A stretch of DNA of 64,000 nt from Labilibaculum sp041595635. Its GTDB lineage: Bacteria; Bacteroidota; Bacteroidia; Bacteroidales; Marinifilaceae. The position numbers and the translations under genes were made by a program. The notes under the pieces were generated by a model. It was not told the DNA's origin. It searched no databases and was given only the letters and a program-made list of their open reading frames with translations. The number at the start of each line of letters is the position of its first letter. Position 1 is the stretch's first letter. Below, one piece after another: positions 1 through 8,738 of this stretch. The stretch lies in contig NZ_JBFHJW010000009.1 in the NCBI RefSeq assembly GCF_041595635.1, positions 24,901 to 88,900 of the forward strand. Direction: 5' to 3'.

Positions 1-183
1 GAATCGTAGATTGCTTTTAATGAGTCTATCAAGAGCTTTTTTATTTCCTTTTTTTATTTCTCGGGCAAGTTTAACTTCTTCATCTGCCGAAATAAGATCT
101 ACTTTTCCAATTTCATGCAGATATTTGTCCAACGAAGGAGTTTCTCGGTTTGTTACCTGTTTGGTTATTTTTAGCTGTCTCAT
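1..183 (-). CDS. rpoD: RNA polymerase primary sigma factor RpoD, N-terminal fragment
   Basis: Reading the minus strand from the ATG at 183 gives 61 codons that run off the window edge. The product begins MRQLKITKQVTNRE and continues with TPSLDKYLHEIGKVDLIS, then SADEEVKLAREIKKG and NLRF. This is the start of the short Bacteroidetes primary sigma factor (about 285-290 residues), which lacks the long region 1.1 of E. coli RpoD and begins almost at region 1.2. Region 1.2 (DKYLHEIGKVDLIS) and the beginning of region 2 are visible; the core- and promoter-binding parts lie outside the window. It diverges from rho across 312 bases. I recognise the family from the residues; the truncation is only the window boundary. 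Confidence 0.93.
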   Translation of the reverse strand, partial: MRQLKITKQVTNRETPSLDKYLHEIGKVDLISADEEVKLAREIKKGNKKALDRLIKSNLRF

Positions 184-495
184 AGTGGATTTAAATGGTA
201 TTTATATACGTTAGAACTACTAGCGTTTATACTTAAATATAGCAAAATCATTTTGAAAAAGAAATTTGACTGCGATTTAATGGGTTTATTTTGAGAGAGG
301 TAAACTTATTTCCCCCATTTGCTTGTAATTTTAATAATAAAAGCAATTATTTTTTGCGGATTATAACTAATTCCGTAATATTGCAATTGAATTCAGATTA
401 ATTATTCTCATTTAAGAGGTCGAAAGATCAGGTTCCCTATTGTTCTAATACAATATCTATCTAAAAAATCACCCAAAAAATATAAAATATCATTT
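184..495. other. rpoD-rho divergent intergenic region
   Basis: These 312 AT-rich bases separate two divergent genes and must hold both promoters. I see no clean TAnnTTTG element; the nearest for rho is an imperfect TAATATTG around 376-383. There is no ORF, RNA gene or strong hairpin that I can support. The stretch just before the rho ATG is A-rich with no Shine-Dalgarno sequence. Confidence 0.5.
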
Positions 496-2307
496 ATGTA
501 CGATATTCTTGAATTAAACAAGAAACTTGTGCCTGAATTACGAGAGATCGCTAAAGAACTCAACGTCAAGAAGATTGAGTCTTTTAAGAAACAGGATTTA
601 ATTTACAGGATCCTTGATCAACAGGCAATTGTAGCTTCAGAAAGAAAAGCACCAGAAAAAAAGCTTTCCGGAAATAAGTCGAAGAGTTCTTCGGCAGAAG
701 GTAAAGCTGATGAGGGACGATCTAGATCCCTTTTGCACAAAAGAAAAAAAGCAGAACAGCCAAGCAAAGAGGCTGCTGTCGATAGTGCTAATAAAGAGGA
801 TGTTAAGACAGGTAAAGAACCTGTCAGAAAACTTCGAAGAGAAAAAAGAGTTTCTACAGAAAAAGTTGAACGAGTAGTTGAGAAAAAGGAAGTCAAAGCA
901 GAAGCTTCTGCTGATGTATCTTCCTCTTCTGAAGAAAACTCAGTGAAAACCGAGCGAAGCCCAAGACCACCAAGAACAACAAGACCAGCAAGAATACCAA
1001 GAGCTGAGCGTCAGGATAAGCCTGAGGGATCGGAAGTAAAAGAAGAGCAGGTTAAAGTTGAAGGTCAGGAAGCTCCTGTGAAATCAGAAAAATCTGAGAA
1101 GATTGAAAGATCAGGAAAAGCCGAAAAATCAGAAAATCCCAATCGAAAAAGATTTGAAAAACGCGAAAAAGAAAAATTATTCGAGTTTGATGGAATAATT
1201 GAGAATTCGGGTGTTTTAGAAATTATGCCTGATGGTTACGGATTCCTTCGTTCTTCAGATTATAATTATTTGAACTCTCCAGATGATATTTATGTATCGC
1301 AGTCGCAAATCAAATTGTTTGGTTTAAAAACTGGAGATACAGTAAATGGAACAATTCGCCCACCAAAAGAAGGTGAGAAATATTTCCCACTGATAAAAGT
1401 AGCTAAAATTAACGGAAGATTGCCTGAGGTAATACGAGATCGTGTTCCTTTTGATCATTTAACTCCTTTATTTCCTGATGAAAAATTTAATTTAACAGGA
1501 AAAGGAATGAATTCTATGGCAACTCGTGTTGTGGATATGTTTGCTCCAATTGGTAAAGGACAAAGAGGTTTAATTGTAGCACAACCAAAAACAGGAAAAA
1601 CTGTTCTTTTAAAGGAGATTGCAAATGCTATTGCGGCTAACAATCCAGAAGCATATATGATCATTTTATTGATTGATGAGCGTCCGGAAGAAGTTACCGA
1701 TATGGCACGAAGCGTAAATGCTGAAGTTATTTCTTCTACGTTTGATGAGCCTGCTGAGCGTCACGTGCGTGTTGCAAATATCGTTCTCGAAAAAGCCAAG
1801 CGTATGGTTGAGTGTGGACACGATGTTGTGATTCTTTTGGATTCAATTACTCGATTGGCACGTGCTTACAATACAGTTTCACCAGCTTCTGGTAAAGTTC
1901 TTTCGGGTGGTGTTGATGCGAACGCATTGCATAAACCTAAACGTTTTTTCGGAGCTGCTCGTAATATCGAGAATGGCGGATCGCTTACTATTTTAGCGAC
2001 AGCCTTAACCGAAACAGGTTCTAAAATGGACGAGGTGATCTTTGAGGAATTTAAAGGAACTGGTAATATGGAACTACAATTGGATCGTAAGTTGTCTAAT
2101 AAACGTATTTACCCAGCGGTTGATATCACGGCTTCAAGTACTCGTCGTGAAGATCTTCTTTTGGACGAAAATCAATTGAATCGAATCTGGATTTTGAGAA
2201 ACTACTTGACGGATATGAACTCAATTGAAGCAATGCAGTTCCTTCAGGATCGTTTGCGAAAAACAAGATCAAACGAAGAATTTTTAATTTCAATGAACGA
2301 TAAGTAG
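496..2307 (+). CDS. rho: Transcription termination factor Rho with long charged insertion
   Basis: Hexameric RNA-dependent ATPase/translocase that terminates untranslated transcripts. 603 residues, against about 420 in E. coli. Order of parts: Rho_N helical domain (residues about 4-45), a Lys/Glu/Ser/Arg-rich low-complexity region (about 48-230), the cold-shock-type RNA-binding domain (about 234-305, with DGYGFLRS), then the RecA-like motor with P-loop QPKTGKT (about 363-369) and Walker B VVILLDSITRLARAYN (about 442-457). The C-terminal motor is fully conserved, so the protein should be active. The insertion is a known Bacteroidetes trait; in Bacteroides thetaiotaomicron the equivalent disordered region is reported to drive Rho condensates. 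The ATG follows a run of A residues with no SD. A good intrinsic terminator follows. Confidence 0.97.
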   Translation: MYDILELNKKLVPELREIAKELNVKKIESFKKQDLIYRILDQQAIVASERKAPEKKLSGNKSKSSSAEGKADEGRSRSLLHKRKKAEQPSKEAAVDSANKEDVKTGKEPVRKLRREKRVSTEKVERVVEKKEVKAEASADVSSSSEENSVKTERSPRPPRTTRPARIPRAERQDKPEGSEVKEEQVKVEGQEAPVKSEKSEKIERSGKAEKSENPNRKRFEKREKEKLFEFDGIIENSGVLEIMPDGYGFLRSSDYNYLNSPDDIYVSQSQIKLFGLKTGDTVNGTIRPPKEGEKYFPLIKVAKINGRLPEVIRDRVPFDHLTPLFPDEKFNLTGKGMNSMATRVVDMFAPIGKGQRGLIVAQPKTGKTVLLKEIANAIAANNPEAYMIILLIDERPEEVTDMARSVNAEVISSTFDEPAERHVRVANIVLEKAKRMVECGHDVVILLDSITRLARAYNTVSPASGKVLSGGVDANALHKPKRFFGAARNIENGGSLTILATALTETGSKMDEVIFEEFKGTGNMELQLDRKLSNKRIYPAVDITASSTRREDLLLDENQLNRIWILRNYLTDMNSIEAMQFLQDRLRKTRSNEEFLISMNDK

Positions 2308-2337
2308 TTTACTTTTTGTTCATAAAAAACATAAAAA

Positions 2338-2370
2338 GGGTAGCGATTTCAGTCGCTACCCTTTCTTTTT
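2338..2370 (+). terminator. Intrinsic terminator after rho
   Basis: Perfect 9-bp stem GGGTAGCGA / TCGCTACCC with a 6-base loop, followed by TTTCTTTTT. It lies 31 bases after the rho stop codon. Confidence 0.9.
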
Positions 2371-2503
2371 GGCTTAAAAAACAAAGGCTAATTTAGAATA
2401 GTTTTTGAATGGGAGAAATTATGAGTTTCAAATGGGAGGTTGAACTTAATTTCTTATTATGAGTGGTTTAGAGTTGTGTTCGATCTTATTTTAAATAAGT
2501 ATA

Positions 2504-2548
2504 AATTGCAAAATGAAAAGATTTTTGTAATCTCTAGATTGCAAAATG
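2504..2548 (+). repeat. Two direct copies of ATTGCAAAATG upstream of the AAA ATPase
   Basis: ATTGCAAAATG occurs at 2504-2514 and 2538-2548, 34 bases apart start to start (about three helical turns). The second copy overlaps the putative -33 TTG of the ATPase promoter, so the pair could be an operator. This is inference; the region is AT-rich and chance is possible. Confidence 0.35.
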
Positions 2549-2570
2549 CGGTATTTATTCCATAAATTTG
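2539..2570 (+). promoter_or_regulatory. Predicted Bacteroidetes promoter for the AAA ATPase
   Basis: TTG at 2539-2541, 21 bases, then TAAATTTG at 2563-2570, matching the Bacteroidetes -33/-7 pattern (TTG, then TAnnTTTG). The ATG is 20 bases downstream of the -7 element. Confidence 0.6.
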
Positions 2571-2590
2571 CGAAGTAAATTCGAAAAGAA

Positions 2591-3778
2591 ATGAACACTC
2601 TAGTACAGACTCATAACAGTTTGTTGAAGCATAAGAAAGGCACAATTAGACGTGAGTTGGCTGATGAAATAGATTGGTCGCAGCGTTTAATAGCCATTAA
2701 AGGATCCAGAGGAGTTGGGAAAACAACCTTTTTACTGGATTATATTCGTGAGCATCATGCAAACGATAAAACTTGCTTATACATTAATCTGAATAACTTA
2801 TTCTTTACAGAGAAAGGACTAGTGCCATTTATTGATGAATTTTATAAGAGAGGTGGAAAAATATTACTACTAGACCAAATTCATAAACTTCCTGGTTGGG
2901 ATAAAGATTTACGAACTTGTTACAAGCAGTATTCTGATTTGAAAATTATTTTTACTGCTTCTTCAATTCTTCGAATTAAAACCAATGAAGTTCTTAAAGA
3001 TTTGGTTCATGTTTACTATTTGAATGGTTTATCGTTTCGAGAATTTTTAAATTATGAATCAGGCAATCAATTTCCACGCTATACTCTTGACGAATTGTTG
3101 AAGAATCATGAAAGTATTGTAGATGAGATTTTGTCTAAGGTTCGTCCTTTGGCTTATTTTGGTGATTATTTAAAGTTTGGGTATTATCCTTGTTATCAGG
3201 ATGAGAAAAGCTTTATGGATAATCTTCTAAAAATGATCAATTTAATGTTGGAGTTCGATATTACCTATCTGAACCAAATTGAATTGAAATACCTATCAAA
3301 ACTAAAGAAACTTCTATATATTATATCTTGTAATGTTCCTTTTCAGCCTAATGTGAGTAAGCTTGCAAACGATGTGGAAACTTCCAGAGCAACTATTATG
3401 AACTATTTGCGCTATTTAAAAAATGCTCGATTAATTCGTTTGTTGAATTCTCCGGAGTGTTATAAGGATGTGTCGAAAAAACCCAATAAGGTGTATTTGC
3501 ACAATACCAATTTATTGTATGCAATCGCCCCCGAAAATGTGAGCGAAAGCAATCTTCGCGAAACATTCTTTTATAATCAGGTTGGTCCTAATAGGAAAAT
3601 ATTTAGTACCGATAGAGGTCATTTTTTAGTCAATAATAAGTATAATTTTGAAATCACTGGCATTGAAAATGAATCTGATCTAAAATATAGAACAGAAGAT
3701 TTTTTTGTTGCTGCTGATATGATAGAACGTGGAGAGGGAAATAAAATTCCTCTTTGGTTGTTTGGATTTTTATATTAG
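2591..3778 (+). CDS. AAA-family ATPase of the AAA_14/DUF4143 type
   Basis: 395 residues. The N-terminal half is a P-loop ATPase: Walker A GSRGVGKTT at about residues 37-45 and a Walker-B-like segment ILLLDQIHKL at about 94-103, the DQIHK box typical of AAA_14 proteins. The C-terminal half resembles DUF4143, with a winged-helix-like segment around VSKLANDVETSRATIMNYLRYL and a final nuclease-like fold region. These proteins are widespread, often multicopy, in Bacteroidetes, and their role is unknown; related archaeal-type ATPases have been linked to mobile DNA or toxin-antitoxin behaviour, but nothing here shows that. It is a single gene between rho and nifJ with its own likely promoter and two direct repeats upstream. 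Intact, no frameshift. Confidence 0.8.
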   Translation: MNTLVQTHNSLLKHKKGTIRRELADEIDWSQRLIAIKGSRGVGKTTFLLDYIREHHANDKTCLYINLNNLFFTEKGLVPFIDEFYKRGGKILLLDQIHKLPGWDKDLRTCYKQYSDLKIIFTASSILRIKTNEVLKDLVHVYYLNGLSFREFLNYESGNQFPRYTLDELLKNHESIVDEILSKVRPLAYFGDYLKFGYYPCYQDEKSFMDNLLKMINLMLEFDITYLNQIELKYLSKLKKLLYIISCNVPFQPNVSKLANDVETSRATIMNYLRYLKNARLIRLLNSPECYKDVSKKPNKVYLHNTNLLYAIAPENVSESNLRETFFYNQVGPNRKIFSTDRGHFLVNNKYNFEITGIENESDLKYRTEDFFVAADMIERGEGNKIPLWLFGFLY

Positions 3779-3820
3779 AGAAATAAATAGAAAATAGAAT
3801 ACCAATAATAAAATTTAATC

Positions 3821-3827
3821 GGAGGAG
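3821..3827 (+). promoter_or_regulatory. Strong Shine-Dalgarno sequence of nifJ
   Basis: GGAGGAG lies 4 bases before the ATG at 3832 (6 bases from the GGAGG core). Most genes in this window have no SD, as expected for Bacteroidetes, whose ribosomes hide the anti-SD of 16S rRNA. The match is therefore unusual and may mark special translational control. Confidence 0.75.
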
Positions 3828-3831
3828 TAAA

Positions 3832-6800
3832 ATGGCAAGAGAAAAAAAATTCATTACCTGTGATGGTAATGCAGCTGCCGCTCACGTAGCATATATGTTT
3901 AGTGAGGTTTCTTGTATTTACCCAATCACACCATCTTCGCCTATGGCTGAATATGTTGACGAGTGGGCTGCACAAGGGCGTAAAAATCTTTTTGGAGAAA
4001 CAGTTCAGTTAGTAGAAATGCAATCGGAAGCTGGTGCAGCAGGTGCTGTTCACGGTTCTTTACAAGCTGGTGCATTAACAACTACATACACTGCTTCTCA
4101 GGGATTGTTGTTAATGATTCCTAATATGTATAAAATTGCTGGTGAGCTATTACCATGTGTATTTCATATTAGTGCTCGTGCTCTTGCAGCTCAAGCGTTA
4201 AGTATTTTTGGTGATCACTCAGATGTTTATTCTGCACGTCAAACTGGTTTCGCTATGTTAGCGTCTAGTTCAGTTCAGGAAGTAATGGATCTTTCTGCAG
4301 TATCTCATTTAACTGCTATCAAATCCAGAGTTCCTTTTATGAACTTTTTCGATGGTTTCCGTACTTCTCACGAAATTCAGAAGATCGAAGCTGTTGATAT
4401 GGAAGATATGAGAGGTCTTGTAGATCAAGAAGCTCTTCAGTCTTTCCGCGATCGTGCTTTGAATCCTGAAAATCCTGTAACTCGAGGTACTGCTCAGAAT
4501 CCTGATGTCTATTTCCAGTCTCGTGAAGCTGCTAACCCATTTTACAATGCAGTGCCAGATATCGTAGCAGATTATATGAAGGAAATGACCAAAATTACAG
4601 GAAGAGAATACAAGCCTTTCATGTATTATGGTGCTCCTGATGCTGAAAATATCATTATCGCAATGGGATCTGTAAACGAAACCATTAAAGAAGCTATTGA
4701 TTTTAAAATGGCAAATGGTGAAAAAGTTGGACTTGTTTGTGTTCACTTGTATCGTCCATTCTCTGCTAAGCACTTCTTAAGTGTAATTCCTGAGTCGGTA
4801 AAACGTATTTGTGTTCTTGATCGTACCAAAGAGACTGGCGCTAATGGTGAGCCATTGTATCTTGACGTAAGAGAAGTATTTTACGGGAAAGAAAATGCTC
4901 CTATCGTAGTTGGAGGTCGTTATGGTTTAGGTTCTAAAGAGGTGACTCCATCTCAAATTGTTGCGGTTTACAAAAACCTTGCAATGAACGAGCCTAAGAA
5001 TCAATTTACTTTGGGTATAGTTGATGATGTTACTTTTACATCTCTTCCTATGTTGCCTGAGGTTAAAATGAATTCTGAATCTCTATACGAAGCAAAATTC
5101 TATGGTTTGGGTTCTGATGGTACTGTTGGTGCTAACAAAAACTCAATCAAAATTATTGGTGGTTCAACCGATAAATATTGTCAAGCTTATTTTGCATACG
5201 ATTCTAAAAAATCAGGTGGATTTACAGCTTCTCATCTTCGTTTTGGCGATGAGCCAATTCGTTCTACCTATTTAGTAACTACTCCTGACTTTGTTGCATG
5301 TCACGTTCCTGCTTACGTATATTTGTACGACGTATTAAAAGGATTGAAAAAAGGTGGTTCATTCCTATTGAACTCAATTTACGATGCTGAAGAAACTGTT
5401 AAGAATCTTCCTAATAGCATGAAAAAGTATTTAGCTGATAATGAGATTAAATTCTACATTATTAACGGTACAAAATTGGGTGAAGAATTAGGTCTTGGTA
5501 ACCGTACCAATGCAATCATGCAAGCTGCTTTCTTTAAAATTACTGGTGTAATTCCTTTCGAGAAAGCTGCTGAAGAAATGAAAAAAGCGATTGTGAAATC
5601 GTATGGTAATAAAGGGGAAAAAGTGGTTAACATGAACTTTGCTGCTGTTGATGCGGGTGGAGCTAATGTGGTTGAGGTTGAAGTTTCTGCTGATTGGAAA
5701 AAATTGGACGATACAACCGATGCTGCTGTTGTTTCTAATAATCGTCCTAAGTTCGTTACTGATCTATGTGATCCAATGAACGCTCAAAAAGGTGATGATC
5801 TTCCTGTTTCTGTATTTGCTGGTCGTGAAGATGGTACTTTCCAAAATGGAACTACTAAATATGAAAAACGTGGTGTTGCTATTAATGTTCCTGAGTGGCA
5901 AGAAGAAACTTGTATTCAGTGTAACCAATGTGCTTACGTTTGTCCTCACGCTGCAATTCGTCCTTTCCTTTTAACTGATGAAGAAGTAGCTGCTGCTCCT
6001 GCTGGAACTGCTGTAAAACCTGCAACAGGTAAAGATCTTAAAGGTATGAATTTCAGAATTCAAGTTGCCGTTGAAGATTGTACTGGTTGTGGTAACTGTG
6101 CTGATGTTTGTCCTGCTCCAAAAGCAAAAGCTTTGGTGATGAAACATTTGGAAACTCAAACTGCTGAGAAAGAAAAATGGCACTATATGGACGAAAAAGT
6201 GGGTTACAAAGATTTGTTGCCTAAAAACAATGTGAAAAATTCACAGTTTGCTCAACCTTTATTCGAGTTCTCTGGTGCTTGTGCTGGTTGTGGTGAAACT
6301 CCATATATCAAATTAATTACTCAATTGTTTGGTGAGAGAATGATGGTTGCTAATGCTACTGGTTGTTCTTCTATTTATGGTGGTTCTGCTCCATCAACTC
6401 CATATTGTAAAAATGATAAGAGTGGTAAAGGTCCAGCTTGGGCTAACTCTTTATTTGAAGACAATGCTGAGTATGGTTTTGGTATGAACGAAGGTGTTCG
6501 TAAAATGCGTAATCGTATCCAACTTCGTATGGAAGCTGCAATGGATGCTGTAAATGCTGATACTAAAGCTGCTTTTGCTGAATGGTTAGAAAATAAAAAC
6601 AATGGCGAAGCTTCTATTGCTGCTTCTGCTAAAGTTGAAGAAGTTCTAGCTAATGAAACTCATGCTGTAGCTAAAGAGATTCTTGATATCAAGAGTTACT
6701 TAGTTAAGAAATCTCAGTGGATTTTTGGTGGAGACGGTTGGGCTTATGATATCGGATTCGGTGGATTAGATCACGTATTGGCTTCTGGTGAAGATGTAAA

Positions 6801-7374
6801 CGTTTTGGTAATGGATACTGAGATTTACTCTAACACTGGTGGACAAGCTTCTAAAGCAACTCCAGTTGGTGCTGTAGCTAAATTTGCTGCTGCTGGTAAG
6901 CGTATTAGAAAGAAAGATCTTGGTATGATTGCCATGTCTTACGGATATGTTTATGTAGCTCAAGTAGCAATGGGAGCAAATCAAGCTCAATACATGAAAG
7001 CTATTAAAGAAGCTGAGGCTTATCCAGGGCCATCATTGATCATAGCTTACGCTCCATGTATTTCTCACGGATTGAAAGCATCAATGGGAAAATCACAAGC
7101 AGAAGAGAAGAAAGCTGTTGAAGCTGGATACTGGCACTTGTATCGTAACAATCCTGCATTAGAGAATGAAGGTAAAAATCCATTCACTCTTGATTCAAAA
7201 GATCCTAAGTGGGAAAATTTCCAAGATTTCTTATTGGGTGAGGTTCGTTATACTTCATTGCAAAAATCATTCCCAGAGCAAGCTAAAGAATTATTCGTAG
7301 CTGCCGAAGAGAATGCGAAATGGAGATATAAAACTTACAAGCGTCAAGCTGCTTTAGATTATTCTGAAGAATAA
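3832..7374 (+). CDS. nifJ: Pyruvate:ferredoxin (flavodoxin) oxidoreductase, single-chain
   Basis: Converts pyruvate, CoA and oxidised ferredoxin/flavodoxin to acetyl-CoA, CO2 and reduced carrier; a central reaction of anaerobes. 1180 residues, the full length of the homodimeric enzyme. Domains in order: pyrimidine-binding domain I (TPSSPMAEYVDEW, near residue 32), domain II, the gamma-type CoA-binding domain, an 8Fe ferredoxin domain (CIQCNQCAYVCP at about 694 and CTGCGNCADVCP at about 750), the proximal-cluster CAGCGE at about 817, and the TPP pyrophosphate domain (GDGWAYDIG near 966, then NTGGQASKATP). All cluster cysteines are present. It has a rare strong SD and is followed by an intrinsic terminator, so it is probably monocistronic. 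The dihydroorotate-dehydrogenase-like gene downstream is a frequent neighbour in this phylum. Confidence 0.97.
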   Translation: MAREKKFITCDGNAAAAHVAYMFSEVSCIYPITPSSPMAEYVDEWAAQGRKNLFGETVQLVEMQSEAGAAGAVHGSLQAGALTTTYTASQGLLLMIPNMYKIAGELLPCVFHISARALAAQALSIFGDHSDVYSARQTGFAMLASSSVQEVMDLSAVSHLTAIKSRVPFMNFFDGFRTSHEIQKIEAVDMEDMRGLVDQEALQSFRDRALNPENPVTRGTAQNPDVYFQSREAANPFYNAVPDIVADYMKEMTKITGREYKPFMYYGAPDAENIIIAMGSVNETIKEAIDFKMANGEKVGLVCVHLYRPFSAKHFLSVIPESVKRICVLDRTKETGANGEPLYLDVREVFYGKENAPIVVGGRYGLGSKEVTPSQIVAVYKNLAMNEPKNQFTLGIVDDVTFTSLPMLPEVKMNSESLYEAKFYGLGSDGTVGANKNSIKIIGGSTDKYCQAYFAYDSKKSGGFTASHLRFGDEPIRSTYLVTTPDFVACHVPAYVYLYDVLKGLKKGGSFLLNSIYDAEETVKNLPNSMKKYLADNEIKFYIINGTKLGEELGLGNRTNAIMQAAFFKITGVIPFEKAAEEMKKAIVKSYGNKGEKVVNMNFAAVDAGGANVVEVEVSADWKKLDDTTDAAVVSNNRPKFVTDLCDPMNAQKGDDLPVSVFAGREDGTFQNGTTKYEKRGVAINVPEWQEETCIQCNQCAYVCPHAAIRPFLLTDEEVAAAPAGTAVKPATGKDLKGMNFRIQVAVEDCTGCGNCADVCPAPKAKALVMKHLETQTAEKEKWHYMDEKVGYKDLLPKNNVKNSQFAQPLFEFSGACAGCGETPYIKLITQLFGERMMVANATGCSSIYGGSAPSTPYCKNDKSGKGPAWANSLFEDNAEYGFGMNEGVRKMRNRIQLRMEAAMDAVNADTKAAFAEWLENKNNGEASIAASAKVEEVLANETHAVAKEILDIKSYLVKKSQWIFGGDGWAYDIGFGGLDHVLASGEDVNVLVMDTEIYSNTGGQASKATPVGAVAKFAAAGKRIRKKDLGMIAMSYGYVYVAQVAMGANQAQYMKAIKEAEAYPGPSLIIAYAPCISHGLKASMGKSQAEEKKAVEAGYWHLYRNNPALENEGKNPFTLDSKDPKWENFQDFLLGEVRYTSLQKSFPEQAKELFVAAEENAKWRYKTYKRQAALDYSEE

Positions 7375-7402
7375 AACGTAGTTTTTAGATTATTATATAA
7401 AA

Positions 7403-7431
7403 GGGATTCCATATTTGGAATCCCTTTTTTT
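7403..7431 (+). terminator. Intrinsic terminator after nifJ
   Basis: Perfect stem GGGATTCC / GGAATCCC with a 6-base loop followed by seven T residues, 28 bases after the nifJ stop. Confidence 0.92.
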
Positions 7432-7677
7432 ATGCTTGAGAAAATAGTATTGGCTTAAAAAATAAGGTGTGAAAATGACAATTTATAGAGGAAGAGAGCG
7501 TGGCTTGTTATATTTTGCAAATTTTATTTTATTAAAATAAGATACTTAAGTCCTTTATTAATGGGTCTTTTTCTATTTTGTATTGATAATCAATAGATTA
7601 ATTTTGGTGTTTGGGTTGACTATATCAAGTTCATTTCTTAAATTTAGTAATACTAAAAAAAATTAATCCAAAATTAT
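7432..7677. other. Intergenic region before the DHOD-like gene
   Basis: AT-rich, with no ORF or RNA gene that I can support. It holds the promoter candidate listed at 7576-7606. Confidence 0.5.
7576..7606 (+). promoter_or_regulatory. Predicted promoter of the DHOD-like gene
   Basis: TTTTG at 7576-7580, 18 bases, then TAATTTTG at 7599-7606, a fit to the Bacteroidetes consensus. It leaves a leader of roughly 70 bases before the ATG at 7678. Confidence 0.5.
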
Positions 7678-8691
7678 ATGGCAAATCTAAATGTAAAATT
7701 CATGGGGTTAAATTTGAAGAATCCCATTATCGTAGGAGCTTGTACTCTGTCAGCAACAGTAGAAGGAGCTCAGGAACTTGAACGAGCTGGAGCTGCAGCA
7801 ATTGTGTATCGATCTCTTTTCGAAGAACAAATTCAGTGGGAACGAGCTCAATTAGCTAACGAATTAGATGAATATACAGATAGAAATGCGGAGATGACTT
7901 CTATTTTTCCCACGATGGAACACGCTGGTCCAAAAGCTCATATTCTTAAATTATCAGAAGTTAAAAAAAATGTGAAAATTCCCGTAATTGCGAGTTTGAA
8001 TTGTGTTTATGATGTTACTTGGTTTGATTATGCTAAACAGTTGGAAGAGGCTGGAGTGGATGCTTTGGAGTTGAATTTTTATCAAATGCCTGAAAGTGTT
8101 GATAAATCAGCTAAGGAAATCGAAGACGAAAAGGTGAAAATTGTTGCAACACTTAAAAAGAGATTGTCAATTCCTTTTAGCATCAAATTAAGTCCATATT
8201 ATACAAATAGTTTGCACTTTATAAATCGCTTAGATCAGGCAGGAGCCTCAGCTTTTGTCTTGTTTAATCGATTATTTCAACCCGAAATTAATATCAGAAC
8301 TGAAAGACATCTGTCCAATTTTAATTTAAGTCATCCAGGCGATTTTAAATTAGGTTTGCGATATGTAGGCCTATTACATCGAAAAATTGCGGGTGGCTTG
8401 TGCGGATCAAATGGTATCTATACCTATGAGGATGTTCTGCAAATGTTGCTGAGTGGTGCCGATGTAGTTCAAATGGTGAGTGCTTTGTATAAAAATAAGC
8501 CTTCTTATATTTCTCAAGTTCTTTCCGAAATTGAAAAATGGATGGATGAAAAAGGCTACAAAAGCATTGAAGAGTTTAGAGGCAAATTATCCGATAACGA
8601 ATTAAAAGCCTCCGATGTGTATTATCGAGCTCAATACCTCGATTATGTTCTTCATCCCGAAGAGGTAGTTAATAAGTATCCAATGAGATAA
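7678..8691 (+). CDS. Dihydroorotate dehydrogenase-like flavoprotein
   Basis: 337-residue TIM-barrel protein of the dihydroorotate/dihydropyrimidine dehydrogenase superfamily. FMN-barrel signatures are visible: LKNPIIVGACTLS near residue 13, GVDALELNFYQMPES near 125, SIKLSPYY near 165, and GSNGIYTYEDVLQMLLSGADVVQM near 243. In true class 1 enzymes the segment after beta-strand 4 reads N-x-S-C/S-P-N with the catalytic Cys or Ser nearby; here it is LNFYQMPES, so orotate production is doubtful. Bacteroidetes annotations usually call this a dihydroorotate dehydrogenase-like protein, and it recurs beside nifJ, which suggests a redox role with the ferredoxin pool. That role is inference. Own promoter and terminator. 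Confidence 0.8.
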   Translation: MANLNVKFMGLNLKNPIIVGACTLSATVEGAQELERAGAAAIVYRSLFEEQIQWERAQLANELDEYTDRNAEMTSIFPTMEHAGPKAHILKLSEVKKNVKIPVIASLNCVYDVTWFDYAKQLEEAGVDALELNFYQMPESVDKSAKEIEDEKVKIVATLKKRLSIPFSIKLSPYYTNSLHFINRLDQAGASAFVLFNRLFQPEINIRTERHLSNFNLSHPGDFKLGLRYVGLLHRKIAGGLCGSNGIYTYEDVLQMLLSGADVVQMVSALYKNKPSYISQVLSEIEKWMDEKGYKSIEEFRGKLSDNELKASDVYYRAQYLDYVLHPEEVVNKYPMR

Positions 8692-8710
8692 GTTGAATTA
8701 AATAGTAAGA

Positions 8711-8738
8711 AAAAGCTAGGCCTTGGTCTAGCTTTTTT
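8711..8738 (+). terminator. Intrinsic terminator after the DHOD-like gene
   Basis: Stem AAAAGCTAG / CTAGCTTTT, extendable inward through a G-T and two C-G pairs, followed by T residues, 20 bases after the stop codon. Confidence 0.88.

Noticed and set aside
11..214. Plus-strand frame of 67 codons at the window start
   Set aside because: It is the antisense of the rpoD start; the minus-strand product is a recognisable sigma factor.
496..1190. Possible frameshift or foreign insertion in rho because of the Lys/Glu-rich segment
   Set aside because: The frame stays open into a perfect Rho motor and such insertions are normal in Bacteroidetes.
4309..4773. 154-codon minus-strand frame inside nifJ
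   Set aside because: Fully antisense to conserved PFOR sequence, Ser/Phe/His-rich product with no family character.
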